Shown here one piece after another: positions 1-5,296 of a stretch of 9,106 bases of DNA. The position numbers and the translations under genes are program-made. The notes under the pieces were generated by a model. It had not been told where the DNA came from. It made no database searches and saw nothing but the letters and a program-made list of their open reading frames with translations. Within the stretch, counting starts at the first letter, position 1; each line of letters opens with the position of its first letter. Source of the stretch: SIG622 sp045652245 (GTDB lineage: Bacteria; Bacillota; Clostridia; Oscillospirales; CAG-382); assembly GCA_045652245.1 (NCBI GenBank), contig JAZRTY010000003.1, positions 1 to 9,106 on the forward strand, read 5' to 3'.

Positions 1-45
1 GGCTTCCCCTTGAGGGGAAGCTGTCACGAAGTGACTGATGAGGTG
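1..45 (+). repeat. Hairpin repeat R1 (left flank of DUF559 cassette)
   Basis: Three parts are visible. A palindrome CTTCCCCTTGAGGGGAAG spans 3-20. A small hairpin GTCAC-GAA-GTGAC spans 23-35, and the tail TGATGAGGTG spans 36-45. The same three-part layout occurs at 393-441, 2832-2880 and 3295-3346. R1 is in the + orientation and faces R2. The last codons and the stop of the DUF559 gene lie inside it. It starts at the window edge, so its left border may be cut. Confidence 0.8.
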
Positions 46-389
46 TTAATATGATTCAATATATCCTGACAAACACTCTCAAAGCTTTGATTAACATCTA
101 AATTTGAATATCTTAACACTTTGATGCCTAAAGAATTTAAAAACATATCTCTTTTTGCATCATCCTCAATACCACTATCTTCATAATGCTGCGAACCATC
201 AAGTTCAATAACAATTTTAGATGCAGCAACATAGAAGTCAACAATATACTTACCAATCACCTTTTGTCTATTGACAGTTACAGGTAAAATTTTTAAAAAA
301 TCGTACCATAGATGTCTTTCTTCCTTTGTCATATTCTTTCTTAACTTTTTTGCATTACCTGTTAACTTCGGATTGTTTGTTTTGTTCAT
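24..389 (-). CDS. DUF559 family endonuclease-like protein
   Basis: A 121-aa protein of the DUF559 family, distantly related to Vsr-type very-short-patch-repair endonucleases with a PD-(D/E)xK-like fold. An N-terminal basic helix (about residues 10-30, KKLRKNMTKEERHLW) is followed by QKVIGKYIVDFYV, with Asp51 as a likely metal ligand. Then comes IELDGSQH, with Glu62, Gln67 and His68, and finally the family's C-terminal GIKVLRYSN strand. The ATG at 389 is chosen because GAGGTGG lies just upstream; an in-frame ATG at 416 would be inside the repeat and lacks such a site. The ribosome site belongs to flanking repeat R2, and the final residues TSSVTS plus the stop codon belong to R1, so the gene fills the space between two inverted repeats. 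Nuclease activity is family inference; the biological role is unknown. It lies downstream of the aldo/keto reductase on the same strand, with no obvious own promoter. Confidence 0.85.
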   Translation of the reverse strand: MNKTNNPKLTGNAKKLRKNMTKEERHLWYDFLKILPVTVNRQKVIGKYIVDFYVAASKIVIELDGSQHYEDSGIEDDAKRDMFLNSLGIKVLRYSNLDVNQSFESVCQDILNHINTSSVTS

Positions 390-392
390 TTC

Positions 393-441
393 CACCTCAT
401 CCGAGTTGCTTCGCAACCCACCTTCCCCTCAAGGGGAAGGC
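393..441 (-). repeat. Hairpin repeat R2 (right flank of DUF559 cassette)
   Basis: This is an inverted relative of R1. Read on the minus strand it has the palindrome CCTTCCCCTTGAGGGGAAGG (421-440), then the hairpin GTTGC-GAA-GCAAC (405-417), then CGGATGAGGTG. The GAGGTGG at its inner edge serves as the ribosome binding site of the DUF559 gene. Its outer edge lies 12 bases from the stop of the aldo/keto reductase gene. Confidence 0.8.
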
Positions 442-453
442 TTTTTCGCCAAA

Positions 454-1632
454 TCAGAATTTCGCAAATTTCCTCACAATTTTCCTTGCGATTTTATACA
501 CAGGCCCTTCAAGTTCACTTTGTACCTTTTTAAGCTTCTCAGGTATATCAATCCCCTGCGGACAATGGCTCTTGCATTTTCCACATCCCACGCAATTTGA
601 AGCTGCCGTAGAATTTTCACGCAGAGTCGTACACATAAAATAGTCCTGCAAAGCACGGAATTTGCTCTCTGTAAAGCGACGGTTGTAGGCTGCAAAAATT
701 CCGGGAATATCAACCTTTTTCGGGCAAGGCACACAATAACCACACCCCGTACAGCCGATTACCATTTTTTTGTTTATTGCCGTCACTACCTTTTTCAGCA
801 TCTCCATGTCTTTTTCGTCAAGGTCGCCTGCCGACACCTTTGATGCAGTAGCGACATTGTCAAGCACCATTTCGACAGAATTCATACCCGACAAAACGAC
901 AGTTACCTCGCTCTGATTCCACAACCACCTGAACGACCACTGCGCAGGGGTATACTTTCTTTCATATTCATCAAAAATACGCTTTGCCTCTTCCGGCAGA
1001 CGCCTTGCAAGGCTTCCACCACGAAGCGGCTCCATAATGAAAACAGGCAAGCCCTTACTGTTTGCGTATTGCAGTCCCTTTTTTCCTGCCTGGGAATGCT
1101 CGTCCATATAGTTATACTGAATCATACAGAAGTCCCAGTCATTTACATCTATCAGAGAGCAGAACATTTCGCTGTTTCCGTGATAGGAAAAACCAACCTG
1201 ACGTATCTTGCCTTTTTCCCTTTTCTCCTGCAGCCATTCAAGTACTCCCAACCCCTTCAGGCGTTCCCAGGAAGCAACGTCTGAGAGCATATGAAGCAGG
1301 TAATAATCAACATAATCGGTACGCAAACGCTTTAGCTCTTCATTGAATATCCTGTCAAAATCTTCTCTTTTTTTCACAAGATAATGAGGCAGCTTTGTTG
1401 CAATATAAACCTTGTCCCGGATTTTATTTTTCTCTAAAATTTCTCCAAGCAAGGATTCGCTTCCGGGGTATATGTAGGCAGTATCAAAATAATTAACGCC
1501 ACTTCCATATGCTGTCATTATTTCTTTTTCGGCTTTATCTATGTCAAGCTTTCCCATTTTAGAGGTAAATCTCATACAACCAAAGCCGAGGATTGAAAGC
1601 TTATTTCCGTATCTGTCTTCTCTGTAATTCAT
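454..1632 (-). CDS. Aldo/keto reductase with C-terminal 4Fe-4S ferredoxin domain
   Basis: A 392-aa predicted NAD(P)H-dependent oxidoreductase of the COG1453 type, presumably cytoplasmic. The N-terminal three quarters is an aldo/keto reductase barrel. GFGCMRF is at residues 16-22, and the catalytic tetrad is visible as Asp50 and Tyr55 (FDTAYIYPGSES), Lys80 (ATK) and His114 (YYLLH). The C-terminus carries two iron-sulfur motifs. The first is C294-xx-C297-xx-C300-xx-C303-P. The second is C347-xx-C350-xx-C353-xxx-C357-P, followed by QGIDIPEKL. The ferredoxin-like tail suggests electron transfer to or from an iron-sulfur partner; the substrate cannot be read from sequence. The ATG at 1632 has a GGGGGT ribosome site 7-8 bases upstream. 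It follows the acetyltransferase gene by 30 bp on the same strand with no terminator between, so the two are probably co-transcribed. Confidence 0.93.
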   Translation of the reverse strand: MNYREDRYGNKLSILGFGCMRFTSKMGKLDIDKAEKEIMTAYGSGVNYFDTAYIYPGSESLLGEILEKNKIRDKVYIATKLPHYLVKKREDFDRIFNEELKRLRTDYVDYYLLHMLSDVASWERLKGLGVLEWLQEKREKGKIRQVGFSYHGNSEMFCSLIDVNDWDFCMIQYNYMDEHSQAGKKGLQYANSKGLPVFIMEPLRGGSLARRLPEEAKRIFDEYERKYTPAQWSFRWLWNQSEVTVVLSGMNSVEMVLDNVATASKVSAGDLDEKDMEMLKKVVTAINKKMVIGCTGCGYCVPCPKKVDIPGIFAAYNRRFTESKFRALQDYFMCTTLRENSTAASNCVGCGKCKSHCPQGIDIPEKLKKVQSELEGPVYKIARKIVRKFAKF

Positions 1633-1662
1633 AAATTTACCCCCATTAAAAACTATATATCA

Positions 1663-2094
1663 TCACACTTCCATTTCCATAGTGACGTGGACTACGCCTT
1701 CTTCCAAAAACTCATCCGAAACTGTACAAAAGCCTAATTTTTCATAAAATCCCACTGCGTGCTTTTGTGCGTGCATAGTTATTTTTTTGCAGTTGAAGCG
1801 TTTTTTTATTTCTTCAATACTTCTTTTCATAAGCTCACCACCAAGCCCTTTTCCGTGTTCAAGTGTGAGTACACGTCCGATTGTTACAACACCGTCCTCA
1901 AGTGAAAACGCTCTTAAATACGCCTTTACCCTTTTTCCGTCAAAGAAAAAGCAATGCAGGCTTTCGTAATCGGTATCGTCAAGGTCCTGGCAGACAATAT
2001 TCTGTTCGAGCAGAAAAATCTCTGCTCTTGATTTTATGATTTCATACAGCTCTGTCGTGGAGAGCTCCGAAAAGCTTTTTACAATAAAATTCAT
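1663..2094 (-). CDS. ElaA-type GNAT family N-acetyltransferase
   Basis: A 143-aa acyl-CoA-dependent acetyltransferase of the GNAT fold, matching the ElaA subgroup in length and motifs. The N-terminal LYEIIKSRAEIFLLEQN and CQDLDDTD (residues 17-42) are typical of ElaA. The acetyl-CoA-binding motif A is IGRVLTLEHGKGLGGELM (72-89), with a GxGLGG pyrophosphate loop. Further on are AQ (109-110), FYEKLGF (116-122) and EEGVVH (131-136), all in ElaA order. The ATG at 2094 has TAAGGTAA about 6 bases upstream. A well-formed promoter lies at 2133-2161, so this is probably the first gene of a short operon with the aldo/keto reductase. The natural substrate of ElaA proteins is not established; no function beyond acetyl transfer can be given. 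Confidence 0.9.
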   Translation of the reverse strand: MNFIVKSFSELSTTELYEIIKSRAEIFLLEQNIVCQDLDDTDYESLHCFFFDGKRVKAYLRAFSLEDGVVTIGRVLTLEHGKGLGGELMKRSIEEIKKRFNCKKITMHAQKHAVGFYEKLGFCTVSDEFLEEGVVHVTMEMEV

Positions 2095-2132
2095 ACAATT
2101 ACCTTACTAATTCAAATTTTTATCCAATTAAC

Positions 2133-2161
2133 ATTATAACACAAACAAGTATCTTTTACAA
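2133..2161 (-). promoter_or_regulatory. Sigma-A-type promoter for the acetyltransferase-reductase operon
   Basis: On the minus strand TTGTAA (2156-2161) and TATAAT (2133-2138) are separated by 17 bases. The -10 box matches consensus fully. Transcription would start near 2126, giving a short leader to the ATG at 2094. The promoter is back to back with the rnpB promoter. Confidence 0.75.
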
Positions 2162-2191
2162 GAGTTTTTGTAACAAAAGAGCAATTAACCC

Positions 2192-2220
2192 TTGAAAAAT
2201 TCAAAAAAATATGCTATAAT
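2192..2220 (+). promoter_or_regulatory. Sigma-A-type promoter of rnpB
   Basis: TTGAAA (2192-2197), a 17-base spacer and TATAAT (2215-2220) lie directly upstream of the first paired bases of the RNase P RNA (2227). The spacing to the mature 5' end is that expected for a transcription start. Confidence 0.85.
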
Positions 2221-2226
2221 AAAAGA

Positions 2227-2572
2227 GTACCTGTCAAGGCAATCGCGCAAAAGACCGATTGGTCGGAGTGAGGAAAGTCCGTGCTTCGCAGAGCAGGATA
2301 ACGGATAACGTCCGCCGGGGGTGACCTCAGGGAGAGTGCAACAGAGATATACCGCCTCATTTTTTGGGGCAAGGGTGGAAAGGCGAGGTAAGAGCTCACC
2401 GGGCTCTATGGTAACACAGAGCTCCTGTAAACCCTATCCGAAGCAACACTATGCGGCACGCAGTAATGCAGAGCTTGCTCGGCTCAGCCGTACGTGGCAG
2501 AGAGCCTTGTGGCAACATAAGGACAAGATAGATGATTGCCCAAAACAGAACACGGCTTATTGGCAGGTACCT
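2227..2572 (+). ncRNA. rnpB: RNase P RNA (catalytic RNA of tRNA 5' processing)
   Basis: This is the RNA subunit of ribonuclease P, which cleaves 5' leaders from precursor tRNAs. Conserved blocks occur in order: GAGGAAAGTCC (CR-I, near 2270), AGAGATATACCGCC (CR-II region, near 2342), GGTAAGAGCTCACC (near 2387), ACAGAACACGGCTTA near 2544-2558 (CR-V). The 5' end GTACCTG (2227-2233) pairs with the 3' end CAGGTAC (2564-2570) to form P1. The length of about 345 nt and the P12-14-like region around 2370-2430 suggest an A-type rather than a Bacillus B-type RNA; that assignment is by eye. It has its own promoter, and several terminator-like hairpins follow it. Confidence 0.95.
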
Positions 2573-2595
2573 TCTTTTTTTGTAAAAAAAGAAGG
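2570..2595 (+). terminator. A/T-rich hairpin at the rnpB 3' end
   Basis: CCTTCTTTTTTT and AAAAAAAGAAGG form a 12-bp inverted repeat around a 2-base loop, immediately after helix P1 of RNase P RNA. Its U-rich arm could act in termination or 3' trimming. The stem is weak in GC, so the stronger hairpin at 2616-2651 may be the real terminator. Confidence 0.45.
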
Positions 2596-2615
2596 CAAAA
2601 AAACTTTAATATTCA

Positions 2616-2651
2616 AAAACGCTTGTGTCAAACTCCGACACAAGCGTTTTT
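2616..2651 (+). terminator. Terminator-like hairpin A, first of three related units
   Basis: The stem AAAACGCTTGTGTC (2616-2629) pairs with GACACAAGCGTTTT (2637-2650), with loop AAACTCC and a T-run. It is the first strong intrinsic terminator after rnpB. An A-run before and a T-run after make it potentially bidirectional. Flanks (AACTTTAATATTCAAAAAC before, TCTGGCTTGGGGTTATAGTG after) recur around hairpins B and C. Confidence 0.75.
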
Positions 2652-2750
2652 CTGGCTTGGGGTTATAGTGCGGCACAGGGAAGATAGACTTTTGCGTTAG
2701 TTTTGTACTATTGTTATTTCGTCATAGGAAAGGAAAAAGCTTTAATATTC

Positions 2751-2787
2751 AAAAACTCGTATGCCAAACGCCGGCATACGAGTTTTT
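2751..2787 (+). terminator. Terminator-like hairpin B, second related unit
   Basis: AAAAACTCGTATGCC (2751-2765) pairs perfectly with GGCATACGAGTTTTT (2773-2787) around loop AAACGCC. The flanks AGCTTTAATATTCAAAAAC and TTTCTGGCTTG match those of hairpin A, but the stem sequence differs and pairing is kept. No gene ends just before it, so it is a repeat unit rather than a needed terminator. Confidence 0.65.
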
Positions 2788-2831
2788 CTGGCTTGTAATT
2801 GTAGTGCTGCACGGGTAAGATAGTGATATAT

Positions 2832-2880
2832 GGGCTTCCCCTTGGGGGAAAGGTGTCAGCGAAGCTGACGGATGAGGTGT
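2832..2880 (+). repeat. Hairpin repeat R3 (DUF559-associated type)
   Basis: It has the same three-part layout as R1. The CTTCCCCTTGGGGGAAAGG palindrome is followed by the hairpin GTCAGC-GAA-GCTGAC (2855-2869), then GGATGAGGTGT. It faces inverted copy R4 at 3295-3346. Just after it is ATG TTT TTT TGA, an immediate stop, so no gene starts from its ribosome-site-like tail. Confidence 0.75.
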
Positions 2881-2923
2881 ATGTTTTTTTGAAAAAATAA
2901 ACAAAAAACTTTATATACAAAAA

Positions 2924-2955
2924 CCCTTGTGTCAAACAACGACGCAAGGGCTTTT
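2924..2955 (+). terminator. Terminator-like hairpin C, third related unit
   Basis: CCCTTGTGTC (2924-2933) pairs with GACGCAAGGG (2941-2950) around loop AAACAAC, including one G-T pair, and is followed by CTTTTG. The leading flank AACTTTATATACAAAAAC and trailing GGTTTTGGGTATAGTG are diverged relatives of those at hairpins A and B. It lies inside the R3-R4 interval, next to the end of small RNA copy 1. Confidence 0.55.
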
Positions 2956-3000
2956 GTGGTTTTGGGTATAGTGTGACAACTGCGAGAGGGATTTTTACGT

Positions 3001-3036
3001 AAAAAACAAAAAGTGCGACCACCGAAGCAGCCGCAC
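3001..3036 (-). terminator. Intrinsic terminator of small RNA copy 1
   Basis: On the minus strand GUGCGGCUGC pairs with GUGGUCGCAC (10 bp, three G-U) around a UUCG tetraloop closed by C-G (3013-3036). A U-rich tail follows (complement of 3001-3012). The hairpin is identical in copy 2. Confidence 0.85.
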
Positions 3037-3216
3037 AAAAAATGCAAACTCCGATAGTCGCCAAACTAACTTTACGTGAAAGGGTGTAACCGCAAATACA
3101 TAAATGGAATTTGCATTTTTATCAAATTCAATAATATATTTACGGTAAAAAAAGAGTATAATTATCCCTATAAAAAGAGAATACACCCATAATCACATTA
3201 TTCAGTTAGTTTGGCA
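3001..3216 (-). ncRNA. Unidentified small RNA, copy 1 (about 215 nt)
   Basis: A minus-strand transcription unit with its own promoter (3222-3250) and intrinsic terminator (3001-3036) but no convincing reading frame. The RNA starts with GUGCCAAACUAAC, and its first 11 paired bases (3205-3215) match GUUAGUUUGGC at 3060-3070 perfectly (P1). A second 15-bp pairing joins 3106-3120 to 3038-3052 (P2, one G-U). P1 and P2 are interleaved, so they form either a pseudoknot or alternative structures. A second copy at 7831-8039 keeps both pairings, changes one P1 base pair from U-A to C-G, and keeps the 35-nt and 7-nt internal spacings exactly. I do not recognise the family. A free-standing regulatory RNA and a leader attenuator are both possible; no gene follows this copy. 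Confidence 0.7.
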
Positions 3217-3221
3217 CTAAT

Positions 3222-3250
3222 ATTATATCATATATTTTTCGAAATTGCAA
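3222..3250 (-). promoter_or_regulatory. Sigma-A-type promoter of small RNA copy 1
   Basis: Minus strand TTGCAA (3245-3250), 17 bases, TATAAT (3222-3227). The predicted start, about 7 bases on, coincides with the first bases of the conserved closing stem. Copy 2 has the same arrangement. Confidence 0.8.
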
Positions 3251-3294
3251 GTATTTGGAAAGATTTTTTGTTTACTGTATTTCAAGAAAATTTA

Positions 3295-3346
3295 CCCCTC
3301 ATCCGAGTTTTGCTTCGCAAAACCCACCTTCTCCCCAAGGAGAAGG
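3295..3346 (-). repeat. Hairpin repeat R4 (DUF559-associated type)
   Basis: This is the inverted partner of R3. Read on the minus strand it has CCTTCTCCTTGGGGAGAAGG (3327-3346), the hairpin GTTTTGC-GAA-GCAAAAC (3307-3323), then CTCGGATGAGGGG. R3 and R4 enclose hairpin C and small RNA copy 1, as R1 and R2 enclose the DUF559 gene. Confidence 0.75.
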
Positions 3347-3352
3347 CTTTAT

Positions 3353-3396
3353 AAAAAACCACGCCGCACTGTTTCACGAAGTGGAGCAGTTCGGCG
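3353..3396 (-). terminator. Probable terminator downstream of trpB
   Basis: On the minus strand CGCCG (3392-3396) pairs with CGGCG (3362-3366), ACTG with CAGT, and CAC with GTG around a TTC loop. GTGGTTTTTTAT follows. The stem has internal mismatches but a proper U-tract. It lies about 80 bases after the trpB stop, past another hairpin pair, so it may end the trpB transcript. Confidence 0.5.
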
Positions 3397-3418
3397 CAAA
3401 GTGTTAAAGTTTTTTGCC

Positions 3419-3470
3419 GAGCTTTTTTTCAAAAAAGCTCGCGAGGGGTTTGGGGACGAGTAGTCCCCAA
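3419..3470. repeat. Paired hairpins between trpB and its terminator
   Basis: There are two inverted repeats. GAGCTTTTTT and AAAAAAGCTC surround a 2-base loop (3419-3440). TTGGGGAC and GTCCCCAA surround GAGTA (3450-3470). On the minus strand the second forms first after the trpB stop, and CTCGCGAG then runs into a T-tract. They could aid termination or be an intergenic repeat element; only one copy is in this window. Confidence 0.5.
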
Positions 3471-3478
3471 CAATCGAA

Positions 3479-4720
3479 TCAAATCTTATAATCAAGCTTA
3501 AACTGCTCGCCACAGCCATAGTTTTCGTAAACATAGTCGATATCCTTATCGCCTCTGCCTGAAAGGCAGGCAAGGATAGAGCCTGACTTATGCTCTTTTG
3601 CGTATCTTATTGCGTATGCTACTGCGTGAGCGCTTTCAATTGCAGGAATAATACCCTCATATCTTGACAACAGGAAGAATGCTTCCATAGCTTCCTCGTC
3701 GGAAACTGTTTCATAGTGTACACGACCGAGATCACGAAGAAGTGCGTGTTCAGGTCCTACACCCGGATAGTCAAGACCACTTGCGATAGAATAAACAGGC
3801 AACGGCTCGCCCTTTTCGTCCTGAAGAACATAGCTTGCATAACCGTGAATAATACCCTTTGTACCGTATGCCATTGTAGCTGCGTGGTCACCGATACCCG
3901 AACCTCTGCCGAGAGGTTCAACGCCGTAAATCTCAACGGGGTCTGCAAGGAACGGAGTGAACATACCGAGAGAGTTTGAACCACCACCAACGCAGGCTGT
4001 AATTGCATCCGGCATAATTCCTGTCATTTCAAGGAACTGCTCTCTTGCTTCTATTCCTATAACACTCTGGAAATCTCTTACCATCTTCGGGAACGGATGA
4101 GGTCCTGCTGCAGTACCTATACAGTAAATTACATCCTTATATTCACGAAGATATGCTTCAAATGCAGCATCACAAGCTTCTTTAAGTGTTTTTAGTCCCT
4201 TTGTTACCGGGATAACATTAGCACCCAGCATCTTCATTCTTATAACATTCGGATGCTGCTTTGCAATATCAACCTCACCCATATAAACGTCACATTCAAG
4301 TCCGAAATATGCTGCAGCTGTCGCAATAGCAACACCGTGCTGACCTGCACCTGTCTCGGCAATAAGCTTTTTCTTACCAAGGAACTTTGCAAGAAGTCCC
4401 TCGCCCATACAGTGATTGAGCTTGTGCGCTCCTGTATGATTTAAGTCCTCGCGTTTGAGGTATATCTGGCAATTACCAAATATTTTTGAAAGTCTTTCGC
4501 AGTGGTAAACGGGTGTGGGTCTACCCTGAAATTCCTTTCTTATTCTGCGAAGCTCGTTTATAAACTGTGCGCTGTGGCAGATTGCTTCATACGCATCGTC
4601 TGCCTCTTTGAATGCTTCTACAAGCTCTTTTGCCTGATAGGAGCCACCGTATTCGCCAAAATATCCTTCTGCATTCGGATATTCCTTTAAGTAATTTTCA
4701 AAATCTCTGTACTTGTTCAT
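3479..4720 (-). CDS. trpB: Tryptophan synthase beta subunit
   Basis: A 413-aa PLP enzyme that joins indole and L-serine to make L-tryptophan, the last step of the pathway. Visible residues include HTGAHK with the PLP lysine at Lys100 and AETGAGQHGVA with the catalytic Glu122, 22 residues further on as in the Salmonella enzyme. GGGSNS (245-250) is the phosphate loop, where many TrpB proteins have GGGSNA. Also present are GLDYPGVGPEH (315-325) and SGRGDKD (387-393). The ATG at 4720 has AGGGGGAG upstream. No trpA or other trp gene is adjacent: it is a single-gene unit behind a tryptophan T-box leader, so charged tRNA-Trp level controls it. A lone TrpB may pair with a distant TrpA or use free indole; the sequence does not decide between these. 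Confidence 0.96.
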   Translation of the reverse strand: MNKYRDFENYLKEYPNAEGYFGEYGGSYQAKELVEAFKEADDAYEAICHSAQFINELRRIRKEFQGRPTPVYHCERLSKIFGNCQIYLKREDLNHTGAHKLNHCMGEGLLAKFLGKKKLIAETGAGQHGVAIATAAAYFGLECDVYMGEVDIAKQHPNVIRMKMLGANVIPVTKGLKTLKEACDAAFEAYLREYKDVIYCIGTAAGPHPFPKMVRDFQSVIGIEAREQFLEMTGIMPDAITACVGGGSNSLGMFTPFLADPVEIYGVEPLGRGSGIGDHAATMAYGTKGIIHGYASYVLQDEKGEPLPVYSIASGLDYPGVGPEHALLRDLGRVHYETVSDEEAMEAFFLLSRYEGIIPAIESAHAVAYAIRYAKEHKSGSILACLSGRGDKDIDYVYENYGCGEQFKLDYKI

Positions 4721-4740
4721 TTTTTCTCCCCCTTACAGTG

Positions 4741-5018
4741 AAAATAAAATCCCAAACGCCTACCTTTCAGCGTTTGGGACGAATAAATCCGTGTTGCCAC
4801 CCAAATTGATGCATCTCTGCACCCACTCTGCACGTACATAAAAATACGCTTCGCATTTACGTATGCGACAAACGTCGGTTGCTACTTGCGCTTAGCACTT
4901 TCGACCGCCCTCATAAGTCCATTCCCCTTCGCCGTAACTACCACATTTCCACCGTCTGCGGCTCTCTTTTAGCACAAACCAAGGCTACTACTCTTAATCA
5001 CAGGTTTTCTATTAAGTT
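4741..5018 (-). promoter_or_regulatory. Tryptophan-specific T-box leader of trpB
   Basis: An untranslated leader that binds uncharged tRNA-Trp and then allows read-through into trpB. Stem I begins around GATTAAGAGTAGTAGCC. AGAGAGCC and GGTGGAA are the distal stem I elements. The specifier loop reads GAA-UGG-AC with the Trp codon UGG at 4919-4921. The T-box proper, GGGTGGCAACACGG (about 4791-4804), has a UGGC bulge that can pair with a GCCA tRNA 3' end, fitting the G73 usual in bacterial tRNA-Trp. TTCGTCCC completes the antiterminator. The terminator stem CCCAAACGC/GCGTTTGGG (4751-4778) is followed by ATTTTATTTT. The order and spacing match the canonical T-box layout. Confidence 0.93.
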
Positions 5019-5024
5019 TTTATC

Positions 5025-5053
5025 ATTATAACACCTTTTTTTTCGTTTGTCAA
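5025..5053 (-). promoter_or_regulatory. Consensus promoter of the trpB T-box leader
   Basis: Minus strand TTGACA (5048-5053), a 17-base spacer and TATAAT (5025-5030): both boxes match consensus. The predicted start near 5018 is just before T-box stem I. A strong constitutive promoter fits control by attenuation rather than initiation. Confidence 0.92.
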
Positions 5054-5205
5054 GAGTTTTTTAAATCTTACCTTAAAACACTCTCCTTTACAAAGTTTCA
5101 ATCGTTATTTTGCAAGAAAAACCCGGCGTTTTTTGTTGAATATACACAAATTACGTGTCGAAAATTAAGCACAATGCCAAAATATCAAAATAGGTAAAAA
5201 ATTGA

Positions 5206-5234
5206 TTGATTTTACAAGAAAAAAGTGGTATAAT
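5206..5234 (+). promoter_or_regulatory. Promoter of the substrate-binding lipoprotein
   Basis: TTGATT (5206-5211), 17 bases, TATAAT (5229-5234), about 60 bases upstream of the lipoprotein ATG. The 150 bases between this and the trpB promoter are A/T-rich, and I see no further signal in them. Confidence 0.75.
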
Positions 5235-5246
5235 GTTATTAGTTTA

Positions 5247-5270
5247 CCATAGGTAAAAATACGCCTATGG
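5247..5270 (+). promoter_or_regulatory. Hairpin in the lipoprotein 5' leader
   Basis: CCATAGG (5247-5253) and CCTATGG (5264-5270) form a 7-bp stem with a 10-base loop. GTTTTATT follows, and the ribosome site (5282-5289) lies 12 bases after the stem. It could be a weak attenuator, an operator or a stabilising 5' hairpin. The T-run is interrupted, so strong termination is unlikely. Confidence 0.4.
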
Positions 5271-5296
5271 GTTTTATTACCAGGGAGGAATACACA

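Noticed and set aside
2321..2668. A plus-strand reading frame of 115 codons.
   Set aside because: It lies inside RNase P RNA and the following terminator; its sequence is explained by RNA conservation.
2601..3000. Three spaced hairpin repeats as a CRISPR-like array.
   Set aside because: The stems differ between units, spacing is irregular (about 130 to 175 bases), and intervening bases are partly conserved flanks rather than unique spacers.
2993..3064. A hydrophobic peptide reading ATIGVCIFCAAASVVALF on the minus strand, also present in copy 2 near 7830-7900.
   Set aside because: It is the translation of the conserved small RNA 3' end and its terminator hairpin. Upstream the frames differ between copies, no conserved ATG or ribosome site is present, and conservation follows base pairing rather than codons. 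In copy 2 it runs in frame into the 54-aa gene, but that gene has its own much stronger ribosome site.
5267..5296. An upstream ATG (5267) for the lipoprotein, adding MGFITREEYT.
   Set aside because: It lies inside the 5' hairpin, has no ribosome site, and would place ten polar residues ahead of a normal lipoprotein signal peptide that has its own AGGGAGGA.
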